Source: Saliniramus sp050485405 (GTDB lineage: Bacteria; Pseudomonadota; Alphaproteobacteria; Rhizobiales; Beijerinckiaceae). From it: DNA of 64,000 nucleotides. Shown piece by piece: positions 25,571 to 33,490 of the stretch. Made by a program: the position numbers and the translations under genes. A model generated the notes under the pieces. The model searched no databases, had not been told where the DNA came from, and was given only the letters and a program-made list of their open reading frames with translations. The stretch lies in the NCBI GenBank assembly GCA_050485405.1, contig JBJHBI010000005.1, forward strand, positions 30,182 through 94,181, in the 5' to 3' direction. Position 1 is the stretch's first letter, and every line of letters starts with the position of its first letter.

Positions 25571-26506
25571 GTGAATGGACGTGCCGGACAGGCAGCGACG
25601 AGCCTAGACGTCGTCGACCCGCACCAGCATTTCTGGGACCTGTCCCGCAACCCCTATCCCTGGCTTCAGGATCCGGAGCCGATCCCGTTTCGCTACGGTG
25701 ATTACGCGGCTCTGCGTCGCAATTATCTGCCCGAGGATTACCGCGCCGATCACGGGCGTGTCCGGGTGCTCGCGAGCGTTCATGTCGAGGCCGAGTGGGA
25801 GCGTTCGCAGCCCGAGCGTGAGACGCAATGGCTCGCCTCCCTGCGTGAGCGCGAGGGCTTGCCGACCTGCGCCGTGGCGCATGCCGCGCTCCATGCGCCC
25901 GATGCCGACGCGGTGCTCGCGCGTCAGGCCGCCTTCGACTTCGTGCGCGGCATCCGCCACAAGCCCGCAGCCGCCGCGCGCCCCGACGAGGCGCGGCGCG
26001 GAGGCGCCGGATCGATGGATGATCCCGCCTGGCGACGCGGCTATGCCCGCCTTGCCGATCACGGGCTCTCCTTCGACCTGCAGACGCCCTACTGGCATCT
26101 CGATGCCGCAGCAGAACTCGCGCGGGACTTCCCGCAAATACCCCTCATCCTCAACCATACCGGCCTTCCGGCGGATCGAAGCGCGACGGGCCTGCGCGCC
26201 TGGCGGCTCGCTCTCGAGACGCTCGCTGCGGCGCCGAATGCGTTCATCAAGATTTCCGGGCTGGGCCTGCCCGGGGAAGCATGGTCGGTCAGGGCGAACA
26301 AGCCGGTCATTCGCGACGCGATCGCGATCTTCGGCGCCGACCGGGCGATGTTTGCCAGCAATTATCCCGTCGACAGTCTCGTCGGCGGGTTCGAGACGAT
26401 CTTCCTCGGCTTCGCGGAGGCGGTGGCGGATTTGCCCGAGGAAACACGCGCGGGCCTTTTCCGGCACAATGCCGCGCGGATCTACCGGATGGGAACGCTC
26501 GCCTGA
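25571..26506 (+). CDS. COG3618-type metal-dependent amidohydrolase (lactonase-like)
   Basis: A 311-residue TIM-barrel hydrolase of the amidohydrolase-2 family. The metal-binding HxH is His18-Gln-His20 in VVDPHQHFWDLSRNPYPWL, the typical opening of L-fuconolactone and L-rhamnonolactone hydrolases. A further metal His lies in LILNHTGLP, and the C-terminal Asp in FASNYPVDS. The start is GTG at 25571 behind a GGGGAGGG run; no ATG is available nearby. It begins the rightward operon with a hydroxyacid dehydrogenase. I infer that it opens a sugar-derived lactone for the pathway encoded on the other strand. Confidence 0.8.
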   Translation: MNGRAGQAATSLDVVDPHQHFWDLSRNPYPWLQDPEPIPFRYGDYAALRRNYLPEDYRADHGRVRVLASVHVEAEWERSQPERETQWLASLREREGLPTCAVAHAALHAPDADAVLARQAAFDFVRGIRHKPAAAARPDEARRGGAGSMDDPAWRRGYARLADHGLSFDLQTPYWHLDAAAELARDFPQIPLILNHTGLPADRSATGLRAWRLALETLAAAPNAFIKISGLGLPGEAWSVRANKPVIRDAIAIFGADRAMFASNYPVDSLVGGFETIFLGFAEAVADLPEETRAGLFRHNAARIYRMGTLA

Positions 26507-26553
26507 ATTTTGGGAGAAAGCGGCGCGGCAAAGCACTGCAAGGGAGGAAAAAC

Positions 26554-27429
26554 ATGGAAAAAATCGGTTTCGTCGGGCTCGGCCTCATGGGTGCGGGCTT
26601 CACCAGTCGCTTGCTCGAAACGGGCCACCAGGTGGTCGGTTACGATATCGACGAGGCGCGCCGGGAGGCCGCGCGCGCGCGTGGCGTGGAGATCGCGAAT
26701 TCTGCCGCGGATGTCGCGCGGGCGGCGAAGATCGTCTGCATCTGCGTGACCACGACCAAGGCGATGCTCGAGGTCGTGCGCGGCGAGACCGGCATCGTCG
26801 CGGCGGGCAAGGCCGAGGGGCGGATCGTGATCGACTTCTCGACCTGCGAGATCCCCGCGACGAAAGATGCTGCGCAAGCGCTAGCCGCGATCGGCGGCGC
26901 CTTCGTCGATGCGCCGGTCTCGGGCGGTCCCGGCGCTGCGGAAACGGGCACCCTCGCCATCATGGCGGGCGGTGATGATGCTGCTCTCGCGGTCGCGGGA
27001 CCGCTTCTCGAAAAGCTCGGCAAACTCACCCATATGGGGCCGGTCGGTGCGGGACAGGCGACGAAGCTCGTCAACCAGGTGCTCTGCCTGACGAATTACT
27101 GCATCGTCGCGGAGGGGTTGCGGCTGGCTCAGGCCTATGGCGTCGATCCGACCCGCGTCCCCGAGGCGCTCGAACCGGGGCTCGCCAATTCGGCGGTGCT
27201 GCAAGCCGTCTATCCGCGCATGGTCGACGAGGATTACGCGCCGCGCGGCTATGCCCGGCAGATCCTCAAGGATTTCGAGATGATCCACGAGGCGACCCGC
27301 GCTTCCCATCTGCCGCTGCCGATGACGGCGCAGGCGACATCGCTGTTCCGGATGCTGGTCGCGCAGGGTGATGGCGAGCTCGACGGCGCCGCCATCGTCA
27401 AGCTGCTGCCGCAGGTCTCGGCAGAATAG
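26554..27429 (+). CDS. Beta-hydroxyacid dehydrogenase (3-hydroxyisobutyrate / tartronate semialdehyde reductase family)
   Basis: A 291-residue NAD(P)-dependent enzyme. ATG at 26554 has a strong GGGAGGAAA site. The Rossmann motif is GFVGLGLMGAGF at the N-terminus, the substrate-binding loop DAPVSGGPGAAETGTL near residue 120, and the catalytic Lys lies in GAGQATKLVNQ. Family members interconvert 3-hydroxyacids and semialdehydes. The gene follows the lactonase-like gene by 47 bases. Its end is only four bases from the convergent GntR gene. Substrate remains open; tartronate semialdehyde or a C4-C5 sugar-acid semialdehyde are candidates. Confidence 0.88.
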   Translation: MEKIGFVGLGLMGAGFTSRLLETGHQVVGYDIDEARREAARARGVEIANSAADVARAAKIVCICVTTTKAMLEVVRGETGIVAAGKAEGRIVIDFSTCEIPATKDAAQALAAIGGAFVDAPVSGGPGAAETGTLAIMAGGDDAALAVAGPLLEKLGKLTHMGPVGAGQATKLVNQVLCLTNYCIVAEGLRLAQAYGVDPTRVPEALEPGLANSAVLQAVYPRMVDEDYAPRGYARQILKDFEMIHEATRASHLPLPMTAQATSLFRMLVAQGDGELDGAAIVKLLPQVSAE

Positions 27430-27433
27430 CGCG

Positions 27434-28144
27434 TTACCCCCGCTCCGCCGGCTTCGCCTTCGCGCGTTCGAGCATCTTCTCGAATGCGCGCAGGACGTGC
27501 GGCTCGAGGATCGCGCGCAGCCGCTCGCCGTCTCCCGCATCGAGCGCGTCCAGCATCGCCTCGTGCTCGTCGATGGCTTTCTCCCAGCGTTCGGTGCGCA
27601 GATTGCTGAGATACCGGATGCGGTAGACCCGCGCATTGACGAGGCGATGCTGCTTGATGAGCGGCGCGTTGCGGCTCAGCGATACGAGGGTGCGGTGAAT
27701 GTCTTGGTTGCGGTGGAAATAGGCCAGCCTGTCCCCGCGCGTATAGGCGGCGAGCATCTCGTAATGCAGGGCCCGCAGCTCCGATTTCTCCTGCGCCGTG
27801 GCCTTCTTGCAGGCGAGAACGCCGGCGAGGCCTTCGAGCCCTCCGAGAAGTTCGAGAAGCTCGCGCAGTTCCGCATCGGAAGGATCCGCCACGGTGACGC
27901 CGCGGCGCGGCGAATGCTCGACGAGACCCTCGGTGGCGAGGATCTTCAATGCTTCGCGCAGCGGTGTGCGCGATACGCCGAGCTCCTCGGCGAGCGCCCG
28001 CTCGCGGATGGGGATGCCCGGCTGAAGCTTGTCGAGGAGGATGCTCTCACGGATCAGGGCCGCGACCAGTTCCGGCTTCAACGCCGCCGGCGATTCCCGC
28101 AGGCGCGCGCGGGCGGTCTCGGCGGTGGTCTCGGTACTGGTCAT
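27434..28144 (-). CDS. GntR-family (FCD) transcriptional regulator
   Basis: A 236-residue regulator. The winged helix covers residues about 20-85 (RERALAEELGVSRTPLREALKILATEGLVE, then PRRGVTV), followed by an all-helical FCD ligand-binding domain with the expected Asp/His metal residues (for example DIHRTLV and DEHEAML). FCD regulators usually sense organic acids and repress catabolic genes. The start is ATG at 28144. An imperfect palindrome TTGGCATACCAA lies 37 bases upstream (28181-28192), and its core recurs before dctP and in the divergent 25.2-25.6 kb region. I infer autoregulation and control of the surrounding catabolic units. Confidence 0.9.
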   Translation of the reverse strand: MTSTETTAETARARLRESPAALKPELVAALIRESILLDKLQPGIPIRERALAEELGVSRTPLREALKILATEGLVEHSPRRGVTVADPSDAELRELLELLGGLEGLAGVLACKKATAQEKSELRALHYEMLAAYTRGDRLAYFHRNQDIHRTLVSLSRNAPLIKQHRLVNARVYRIRYLSNLRTERWEKAIDEHEAMLDALDAGDGERLRAILEPHVLRAFEKMLERAKAKPAERG

Positions 28145-28180
28145 GTGCGATCGGCTCTGCTCTGCCTTGCTACCCGTCGT

Positions 28181-28193
28181 TTGGCATACCAAA
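28181..28193. promoter_or_regulatory. Palindromic GntR operator candidate
   Basis: TTGGCATACCAAA is the most symmetrical of four CATACCAAA-containing sites in this region. It lies between the GntR start (28144) and the dehalogenase-like gene (28290), so it could control both. Its TTGG...CCAA arms resemble the TGGTnnnACCA-type operators of FCD regulators. Confidence 0.6.
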
Positions 28194-28289
28194 AAACCGG
28201 GAGCGGGCAAACCGTCAAACGGCGCCGCGCGGATACGCACTGGCCCCGCATCCGGCGCCGTGTCAGATTCCATGGTCAGGGAGGCGCAC

Positions 28290-29153
28290 ATGTTCGCGGG
28301 ATTTCGGCTTGATCGGATCAAAACCGCCGAGGCGGAGATCAATATCCGCATCAGGGGAGCGGGGCCGCCGGTGCTTCTCCTCCATGGATACCCGCAGACG
28401 CATGCGATGTGGCACCGCGTCGCGCCGGAACTCGCCCGCGATTTCACCGTGATCTGCGCCGATCTGCGTGGTTATGGCGACAGTTCCAAACCACCGAGCG
28501 CGCCCGATCACGCTCCCTATTCGAAGCGTGCGATGGCGCGCGACATGGTCGAGATGATGCGGGCTCTGGGTTTCGAGCGGTTTCACGTCGTCGGCCATGA
28601 TCGTGGTGGACGCGTCGCCTACCGCATGGCGCTCGATCATCCCGAATGCGTGGCATCGCTTGCCGTTCTCGATATCGTGCCCACGGGCGAGATGTTTCGC
28701 CGGGCCGATATGGATTTCGGTCTCGGCTACTGGCACTGGTTCTTCCTCGCTCAGGAATACGATCTGCCCGAACGTGTGATCGCCGGCAACCCGGACGGCT
28801 TCTTCTTCCATCGCGGGCGGGACGTCTTCGCCCCGGAGGCGATGGCCGAGTACAAACGCTGCTACGAAGATCCCGCATCCATCCACGCCATGTGCGAGGA
28901 TTATCGGGCCGGAGCGACCTTCGACTTCGCCCTCGACGAGGCCGATCGCAAAGCCGGCAACCGAATCACCTGCCCGGTCCTCGCCCTGTGGGGCGAACGG
29001 GGGCACATGCCGCGATGGTACGACGTGCCCGGCATCTGGCGCGACTGGGCCGAGGATGTCCGCGGCGGAGGCATCGATTGCGGCCATTATCTCGCCGAGG
29101 AGGCGCCGGACGAGACGAGCGCGGCTTTGATCGCATTTCTCATGAAGCGCTAG
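28290..29153 (+). CDS. Alpha/beta-hydrolase, fluoroacetate (haloacetate) dehalogenase-like
   Basis: A 287-residue enzyme, start supported by AGGGAGG. It carries the complete active-site set of fluoroacetate dehalogenase as I recall it for the FA1 enzyme. The nucleophile is Asp104 in VGHDRGGR with Arg105 and Arg108 for carboxylate binding, Asp128 follows, and His149-Trp150 (YWHWFF) plus Tyr205 would bind the halide. The catalytic His is His266 in CGHYLAEEAPDE. The reaction would be hydrolysis of haloacetate to glycolate. Many genes so annotated act on other small acids or epoxides. Sharing a promoter region with the GntR gene suggests membership in the same pathway. It overlaps the convergent E2 gene by four bases. 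Confidence 0.82.
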   Translation: MFAGFRLDRIKTAEAEINIRIRGAGPPVLLLHGYPQTHAMWHRVAPELARDFTVICADLRGYGDSSKPPSAPDHAPYSKRAMARDMVEMMRALGFERFHVVGHDRGGRVAYRMALDHPECVASLAVLDIVPTGEMFRRADMDFGLGYWHWFFLAQEYDLPERVIAGNPDGFFFHRGRDVFAPEAMAEYKRCYEDPASIHAMCEDYRAGATFDFALDEADRKAGNRITCPVLALWGERGHMPRWYDVPGIWRDWAEDVRGGGIDCGHYLAEEAPDETSAALIAFLMKR

Positions 29154-30046
29154 ATCAGCAGGCGCCGTGGCTCCGCCAGCATCGAAACGAGCTGCACCAT
29201 GAATCGTGCGGCGTCGGCGCCGTTCACGACGCGGTGGTCGTAGCTGAGATCGAGCGGCACCATCGGGACCGGTGAAGGCGTGCCGTCTTCCCAGACTGTG
29301 ACCGTCTCCGTGCGGGTGATGCCGAGAATGGCGACTTCGGGCGGGTTGACGATCGGCGTGAAACCGACCCCGCCGATCCCGCCCAGCGAGGTGATCGTCA
29401 TGGATGCGCCGCCCATCGCATCGGGGCCGAGCTTGCGCGCCTTCGCGCGGGCCGCGAGATCGGCGATCTCTCCGGCGATCTCGAACAACCCCTTGCGGTC
29501 AGCATCCCGGATCACGGGAACCATGAGCCCGTGCGGGGTGTCGACCGCGATGCCGATATGGACGTAATCCTTGAGGATCAGCGTCTCGCCATCCGCCGAG
29601 AGCGACGCGTTGAAACGCGGGAATAACTGCAGGCAATGCGCGAGGGCGGCGACGTGGAAGCTCAGCGCGGTGAGCTTCGTCCCGCGCGCGAGCGCCTCCT
29701 CCTTCAGGCCGGCGCGCAGGGCCTCGATGGCCCGCATGTCGGCGCGATCATGATGGGTGACCTGAGGAATGTGCGCGTTGGCCGCACCGAGATTGGCAGC
29801 GGCGACGCGCGCGAACCGGCTCAGCAGCTCCTGCGTGACCGGGCCATAGGCCGCGTGATCGACCTCCCAGGGCGAGGCTCCGCCTGCCGGGCGCGCATCC
29901 GGCGTCGGTGCATCGCCGCCGGCACCCTCGATATCTTCGCGCGCCATGGTGGTGCGCCCCAGAGCGCGTGCGCGCTCTTCGAGATCGATCCCCCGCTCTC
30001 GGGCCATGCGCCGGACCGATGGTGCCGCAATGATTTCGGACATCAT
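29150..30046 (-). CDS. 2-oxoacid dehydrogenase E2 catalytic subunit lacking a lipoyl domain
   Basis: A 298-residue acyltransferase. The start at 30046 (ATG-ATG) follows GGGAGACG. The N-terminus (PSVRRMARERGIDLEE) is a peripheral subunit-binding domain, then comes a linker, then the 2-oxoacid dehydrogenase acyltransferase domain. The latter has its active site intact (SYDHRVVNGADAARF near the C-terminus, with the His and Asp-equivalent residues). There is no lipoyl domain, which is carried by the gene at 31.5 kb. It ends the long operon that encodes E1 alpha and beta. It probably forms the E2 core with the lipoyl protein acting as donor. Confidence 0.85.
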   Translation of the reverse strand: MMSEIIAAPSVRRMARERGIDLEERARALGRTTMAREDIEGAGGDAPTPDARPAGGASPWEVDHAAYGPVTQELLSRFARVAAANLGAANAHIPQVTHHDRADMRAIEALRAGLKEEALARGTKLTALSFHVAALAHCLQLFPRFNASLSADGETLILKDYVHIGIAVDTPHGLMVPVIRDADRKGLFEIAGEIADLAARAKARKLGPDAMGGASMTITSLGGIGGVGFTPIVNPPEVAILGITRTETVTVWEDGTPSPVPMVPLDLSYDHRVVNGADAARFMVQLVSMLAEPRRLLI

Positions 30047-30054
30047 CGTCTCCC

Positions 30055-31479
30055 TCACCAGCTCGCTGAAATATATTGGGTTTCCATGAATTCGTGCATG
30101 CCCTCATGCCCGCCTTCACGGCCCAGCCCCGATTGCTTGACCCCGCCGAACGGGGCGGCGGGATCGCTGACCAGCCCGCGATTGAGCCCGACCATCCCGT
30201 ATTCGAGCCGCTCGCAGACCTGCAGGGCGCGCTTGAAATCCTCCGAGAAGACATAGGCGACGAGGCCGTATTCGGTGGCGTTGGCACGCCGGATCACGTC
30301 TTCCTCGTCGCTGAAGGTCTGGATCGCGGCGACGGGGCCGAAGATCTCGTCATGCACGCAATCGGCGCTCTCAGGCACCTGCGAGAGCACCGTCGGCGGA
30401 TAGTAGAAACCCTTGCCCGGCGGGATTTCGCCACCGCATTCGAGCTGCGCGCCCTTCGACAGCGCGTCAGCGACGAAGGCGGCGACCTTGTCGCGCGTAT
30501 CGGCATTGACCAGCGGTCCGACATCGACCCTCGGATCGGTTCCGTCGCCAACGGTGAGCGCGCTCATGCGTTCGCTCAGGCGCAGGGTGAATTCCGCCGC
30601 GACCGATTCGTGCACATAGATGCGGTTCGCCGCCGTGCAGGCCTCGCCGAGATTGCGCATCTTGGCCAGCATGGTGCCCTCGACGGCGGTATCGAGATCG
30701 GCATCCTCGAAGACGATGCAGGGCGCGTTGCCGCCGAGTTCCATGGCCGGCTTGAGCACCTGGCCGGCGGCGGATTGCAGGAGCTTGCGCCCCACCGCCG
30801 TCGAGCCGGTGAAGCTCACCACGCGCACGCGCGGATCGGCCAGCATGTGATCGACCAGCGCCCCGGTGCGCTTCGAGGGAAGCACGTTGACGAGCCCCTT
30901 GGGCACGCCGGCTTCCTCCAGAAGCGGCATCAGCGCGAGCATGGTGAGTGGTGTTTCGGAGGCGGGCTTGACGATCATGCCGCAACCGGCGGCGAGGGCG
31001 GGGGCGATCTTGCGGGTACCCATTGCTGCCGGATAATTCCACGGCGTGATCAGCACGGCGAGACCGGCGGGTTTGTGCTGCACTATGATCCGTGCTCCGG
31101 ATGCCGGCGCATGCGTGATCAGCCCGTCAGCGCGCACCGCCTCCTCGGCGAACCAGCGGAAGAACTCGGCGGCATAGGCGGCCTCGCCCATGGCATCCGC
31201 GCGCGCCTTGCCGTTTTCCAGCGTGATCAGCCGGGCGAAATCTTCGAGCCGCGCGCTCATCAGCTCGAAAGCGCGGCGCAGGACTTCTGAACGCGCGCGC
31301 GGCGTGCGCGCCGCCCATTCGGCCATCGCCGCAGCGGCGGCGTCGAGGGCGGCATCGGCATGGCCCGTATCGGCGGAGGCGACCGAGGCGAGAACCTCTT
31401 CGGTCGCCGGGTTGAGAACTTCGAAGCGTTCCTGCGTCGCCTGCCAGCGACCGTCGATATAGAGATCGGTATATTGCAT
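30055..31479 (-). CDS. Aldehyde dehydrogenase, succinate-semialdehyde dehydrogenase-like
   Basis: A 474-residue enzyme. ATG 31479 with GAGG five bases upstream is well supported. Catalytic residues are present: Glu in MELGGNAP and Cys in GEACTAANR; the cofactor loop reads TPWNYPAAMGTRK. Closest motif style is the GabD/SSADH group, using NAD or NADP. It lies within a dehydrogenase-complex operon, 14 bases after the lipoyl gene and eight before the catalytic E2. An aldehyde released by, or feeding, the complex is the likely substrate. Acetaldehyde, as in acetoin cleavage, is one possibility. Confidence 0.85.
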   Translation of the reverse strand: MQYTDLYIDGRWQATQERFEVLNPATEEVLASVASADTGHADAALDAAAAAMAEWAARTPRARSEVLRRAFELMSARLEDFARLITLENGKARADAMGEAAYAAEFFRWFAEEAVRADGLITHAPASGARIIVQHKPAGLAVLITPWNYPAAMGTRKIAPALAAGCGMIVKPASETPLTMLALMPLLEEAGVPKGLVNVLPSKRTGALVDHMLADPRVRVVSFTGSTAVGRKLLQSAAGQVLKPAMELGGNAPCIVFEDADLDTAVEGTMLAKMRNLGEACTAANRIYVHESVAAEFTLRLSERMSALTVGDGTDPRVDVGPLVNADTRDKVAAFVADALSKGAQLECGGEIPPGKGFYYPPTVLSQVPESADCVHDEIFGPVAAIQTFSDEEDVIRRANATEYGLVAYVFSEDFKRALQVCERLEYGMVGLNRGLVSDPAAPFGGVKQSGLGREGGHEGMHEFMETQYISASW

Positions 31480-31493
31480 CACTGCCTCGCGGG

Positions 31494-32495
31494 TCACAGA
31501 AGGTGGCGCAGCGGATCGCGCATGCGTCCGGCGAACTGGTCCAGAAGGGCGATCGCGCCGGTCGCGTCGAGCTGGTCCCGGCTGCATTCGAGCGATATCG
31601 AAAGCCCTTCGGCGCAGCGGGTGACCGTCAGGACGGGCAGCGTCTCGGCGCCGGCCTCGACCGATTCTACGGCGCAAGCGCGCAGATCCCGCACGAGCAG
31701 TTCCGGCTGCGCGTCTCCCGGCGTGACGGCGGAGAGGCGGCGCGTATCGGGAACGCTATAGACCCGCTTCGTGCCGATGCGCTCCACCGCAACGCAGGTG
31801 GCCCCGCTCCCGAGGCTGATGCCGGCGAGCCCGGCGAGCAGCGCATCCGCATCTTCGAGACCTTCGTTGCCGGCGGCCCAGCGCGCGAATTCCGCAAATC
31901 CGTCCTGCGGGCAAGTGGCGCGCAGGCGCATCGCCGCCGGCTGCTGCATGCCGGATGCTTGCCCGGGAGCCTGCGCACGCGGCGCCTCGCTCCTGGCGAG
32001 CTCACGCAGCCGGTCGAGATCGCGCATGTGATAGGGTTGCGGGTGATCGGCGCGCGCGAGCAGCGTCAGATCGAGCCCCTCGGACGCGGTGATGCGGCGC
32101 AATTTGGGCGAGGCAAGAATGCGAGCGCCGGGCTGCGATGCATACGGCTCGTCCTCCGGCTTTGCAGCTTCGCGCGGCGCGCTCTGATCGGGTTCGGGCG
32201 GCTTTTCCGGCGGAATGGCGGGCGCTTCGGCTTGCGCCGTCTCCTCGGGCGCGTCTGCGGTATCGGAGATCCGGGCGATCACCTGGCCGACGGGGATATC
32301 GGTGCCCTCATCGGCCGTCACATGCGTGAGAAAGCCGTCGGCCTGCGCCTCGATCTCCATCGTGGCCTTGTCGGTCTCGACCTCGAACAGCAGATCGCCG
32401 CGCGCGACCTCCTCGCCGGGTTGCTTCAGCCATTGCGTCAGCCGCCCCGTATCCTGGGCCATACCGAGCTGCGGCATCGTCACCTCATGCGGCAT
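31494..32495 (-). CDS. Lipoyl-domain E2 protein with degenerate acyltransferase domain
   Basis: A 333-residue protein. Residues 1-78 are a lipoyl domain with lipoylation site Lys43 in ETDKATMEI. After a Pro/Glu-rich linker, a subunit-binding domain lies near 126-147 (ILASPKLRRITASEGLDL). The C-terminal region still resembles an E2 catalytic domain in its last segment, but where active enzymes have DHRxxxG it reads SRDQLDATG. The catalytic histidine is therefore gone. The protein can carry lipoyl groups and bind E1 or E3, but is unlikely to transfer acyl groups itself. That task would fall to the E2 at 29.2 kb. Its start overlaps the end of the E1 beta gene. Confidence 0.82.
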   Translation of the reverse strand: MPHEVTMPQLGMAQDTGRLTQWLKQPGEEVARGDLLFEVETDKATMEIEAQADGFLTHVTADEGTDIPVGQVIARISDTADAPEETAQAEAPAIPPEKPPEPDQSAPREAAKPEDEPYASQPGARILASPKLRRITASEGLDLTLLARADHPQPYHMRDLDRLRELARSEAPRAQAPGQASGMQQPAAMRLRATCPQDGFAEFARWAAGNEGLEDADALLAGLAGISLGSGATCVAVERIGTKRVYSVPDTRRLSAVTPGDAQPELLVRDLRACAVESVEAGAETLPVLTVTRCAEGLSISLECSRDQLDATGAIALLDQFAGRMRDPLRHLL

Positions 32496-33480
32496 GGATC
32501 AACTCCCCCGCACAGAGCCGGCGGGCCCGCTCCACCACCTTCGCCGGCGTCGGGACGGTGATGTCCTCGAGGACGGGGCTGAACGGGACCGGGACGTCCA
32601 TCGCGCCGATCCGCAGCACCGGTGCATCCAGATGATAGAAAGCCTTCTCGTTCAGCCGCGAGGCGATTTCCGCAGTGACGCCGTAGCTCTGGTGCCCCTC
32701 GTCGATGACGATGGCGCGGCTCGTCTTGCGCACGCTCGCGAGCAGGGTCGCCTCGTCGAGTGGCACGATGGTACGCGGATCGATCACCTCGGCCGAAATG
32801 CCGTCGGCGGCGAGCATCTCGGCGGCCTTCTCCGCGACCTGCACCATCGAGGAGGTAGCGATCAGGGTGATGTCACGCCCCTCGCGCTTGATATGGGCCT
32901 GACCGAAGGGGATCAGGTATTCCTCCTCCGGCACCGGGGCCTTGTCCTGATACATCAGCTTGTCTTCGAAGATCACGACCGGGTTGTTGTCTCGGATCGC
33001 GGTCTTCATCAGGCCCTTGGCTTCATAGGCGGATGAGGGCAGAGCCACGTTCAGTCCGGGAATATGCGCCACGAGGGCGTGGAGGGACTGGCTGTGCTGC
33101 GCGGCGGAGCGGCGGGTGGCGCCGAGATTGGTGCGCAGCACCATCGGCACGGTGAGCTTGCCGCCGGACATGTAATGCTGCTTCGCGGCCTGATTGCACA
33201 GCTGATCCATGACGAGATAGAGGAAATCGCCGAACATCAGATCGACGATCGGCCGCGCGCCGGTCATCGCCGCACCGACGGCCATGCCGACGAAGCCGGG
33301 CTCGGATATCGGGGTGTCGATCACGCGCTGCGTGCCGAATTCCTCGACGAGACCGGAGAGCACCTTGAAGGGTGTGCCGGCTTCGGCCACGTCCTCGCCC
33401 ATCAGGAAGACGGTCGGGTCGCGGCGCATTTCCTCGGCGATCGCCTCGTTGACGGCCTGGGAGAGGGTAATCTCGCGCAT
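32485..33480 (-). CDS. 2-oxoacid (or acetoin) dehydrogenase E1 beta subunit
   Basis: A 331-residue transketolase-like subunit starting at ATG 33480 behind GAGGAGG. Family features are ALSQAVNEAI-like opening, FLMGEDVAEAGTPFKV with the Glu that activates thiamine diphosphate, RVIDTPISEPGFVGMAVGAAM, and the C-terminal ferredoxin-like half with VIDPRTIVPLD and VIVDEGHQS-like IVIDEGHQSYG. It pairs with the E1 alpha gene ten bases upstream and together they decarboxylate a 2-oxoacid or cleave acetoin. Sequence alone does not give the substrate; branched-chain complexes look different at the N-terminus. Confidence 0.9.
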   Translation of the reverse strand: MREITLSQAVNEAIAEEMRRDPTVFLMGEDVAEAGTPFKVLSGLVEEFGTQRVIDTPISEPGFVGMAVGAAMTGARPIVDLMFGDFLYLVMDQLCNQAAKQHYMSGGKLTVPMVLRTNLGATRRSAAQHSQSLHALVAHIPGLNVALPSSAYEAKGLMKTAIRDNNPVVIFEDKLMYQDKAPVPEEEYLIPFGQAHIKREGRDITLIATSSMVQVAEKAAEMLAADGISAEVIDPRTIVPLDEATLLASVRKTSRAIVIDEGHQSYGVTAEIASRLNEKAFYHLDAPVLRIGAMDVPVPFSPVLEDITVPTPAKVVERARRLCAGELIHAA

Positions 33481-33490
33481 CGTTGCCTCC

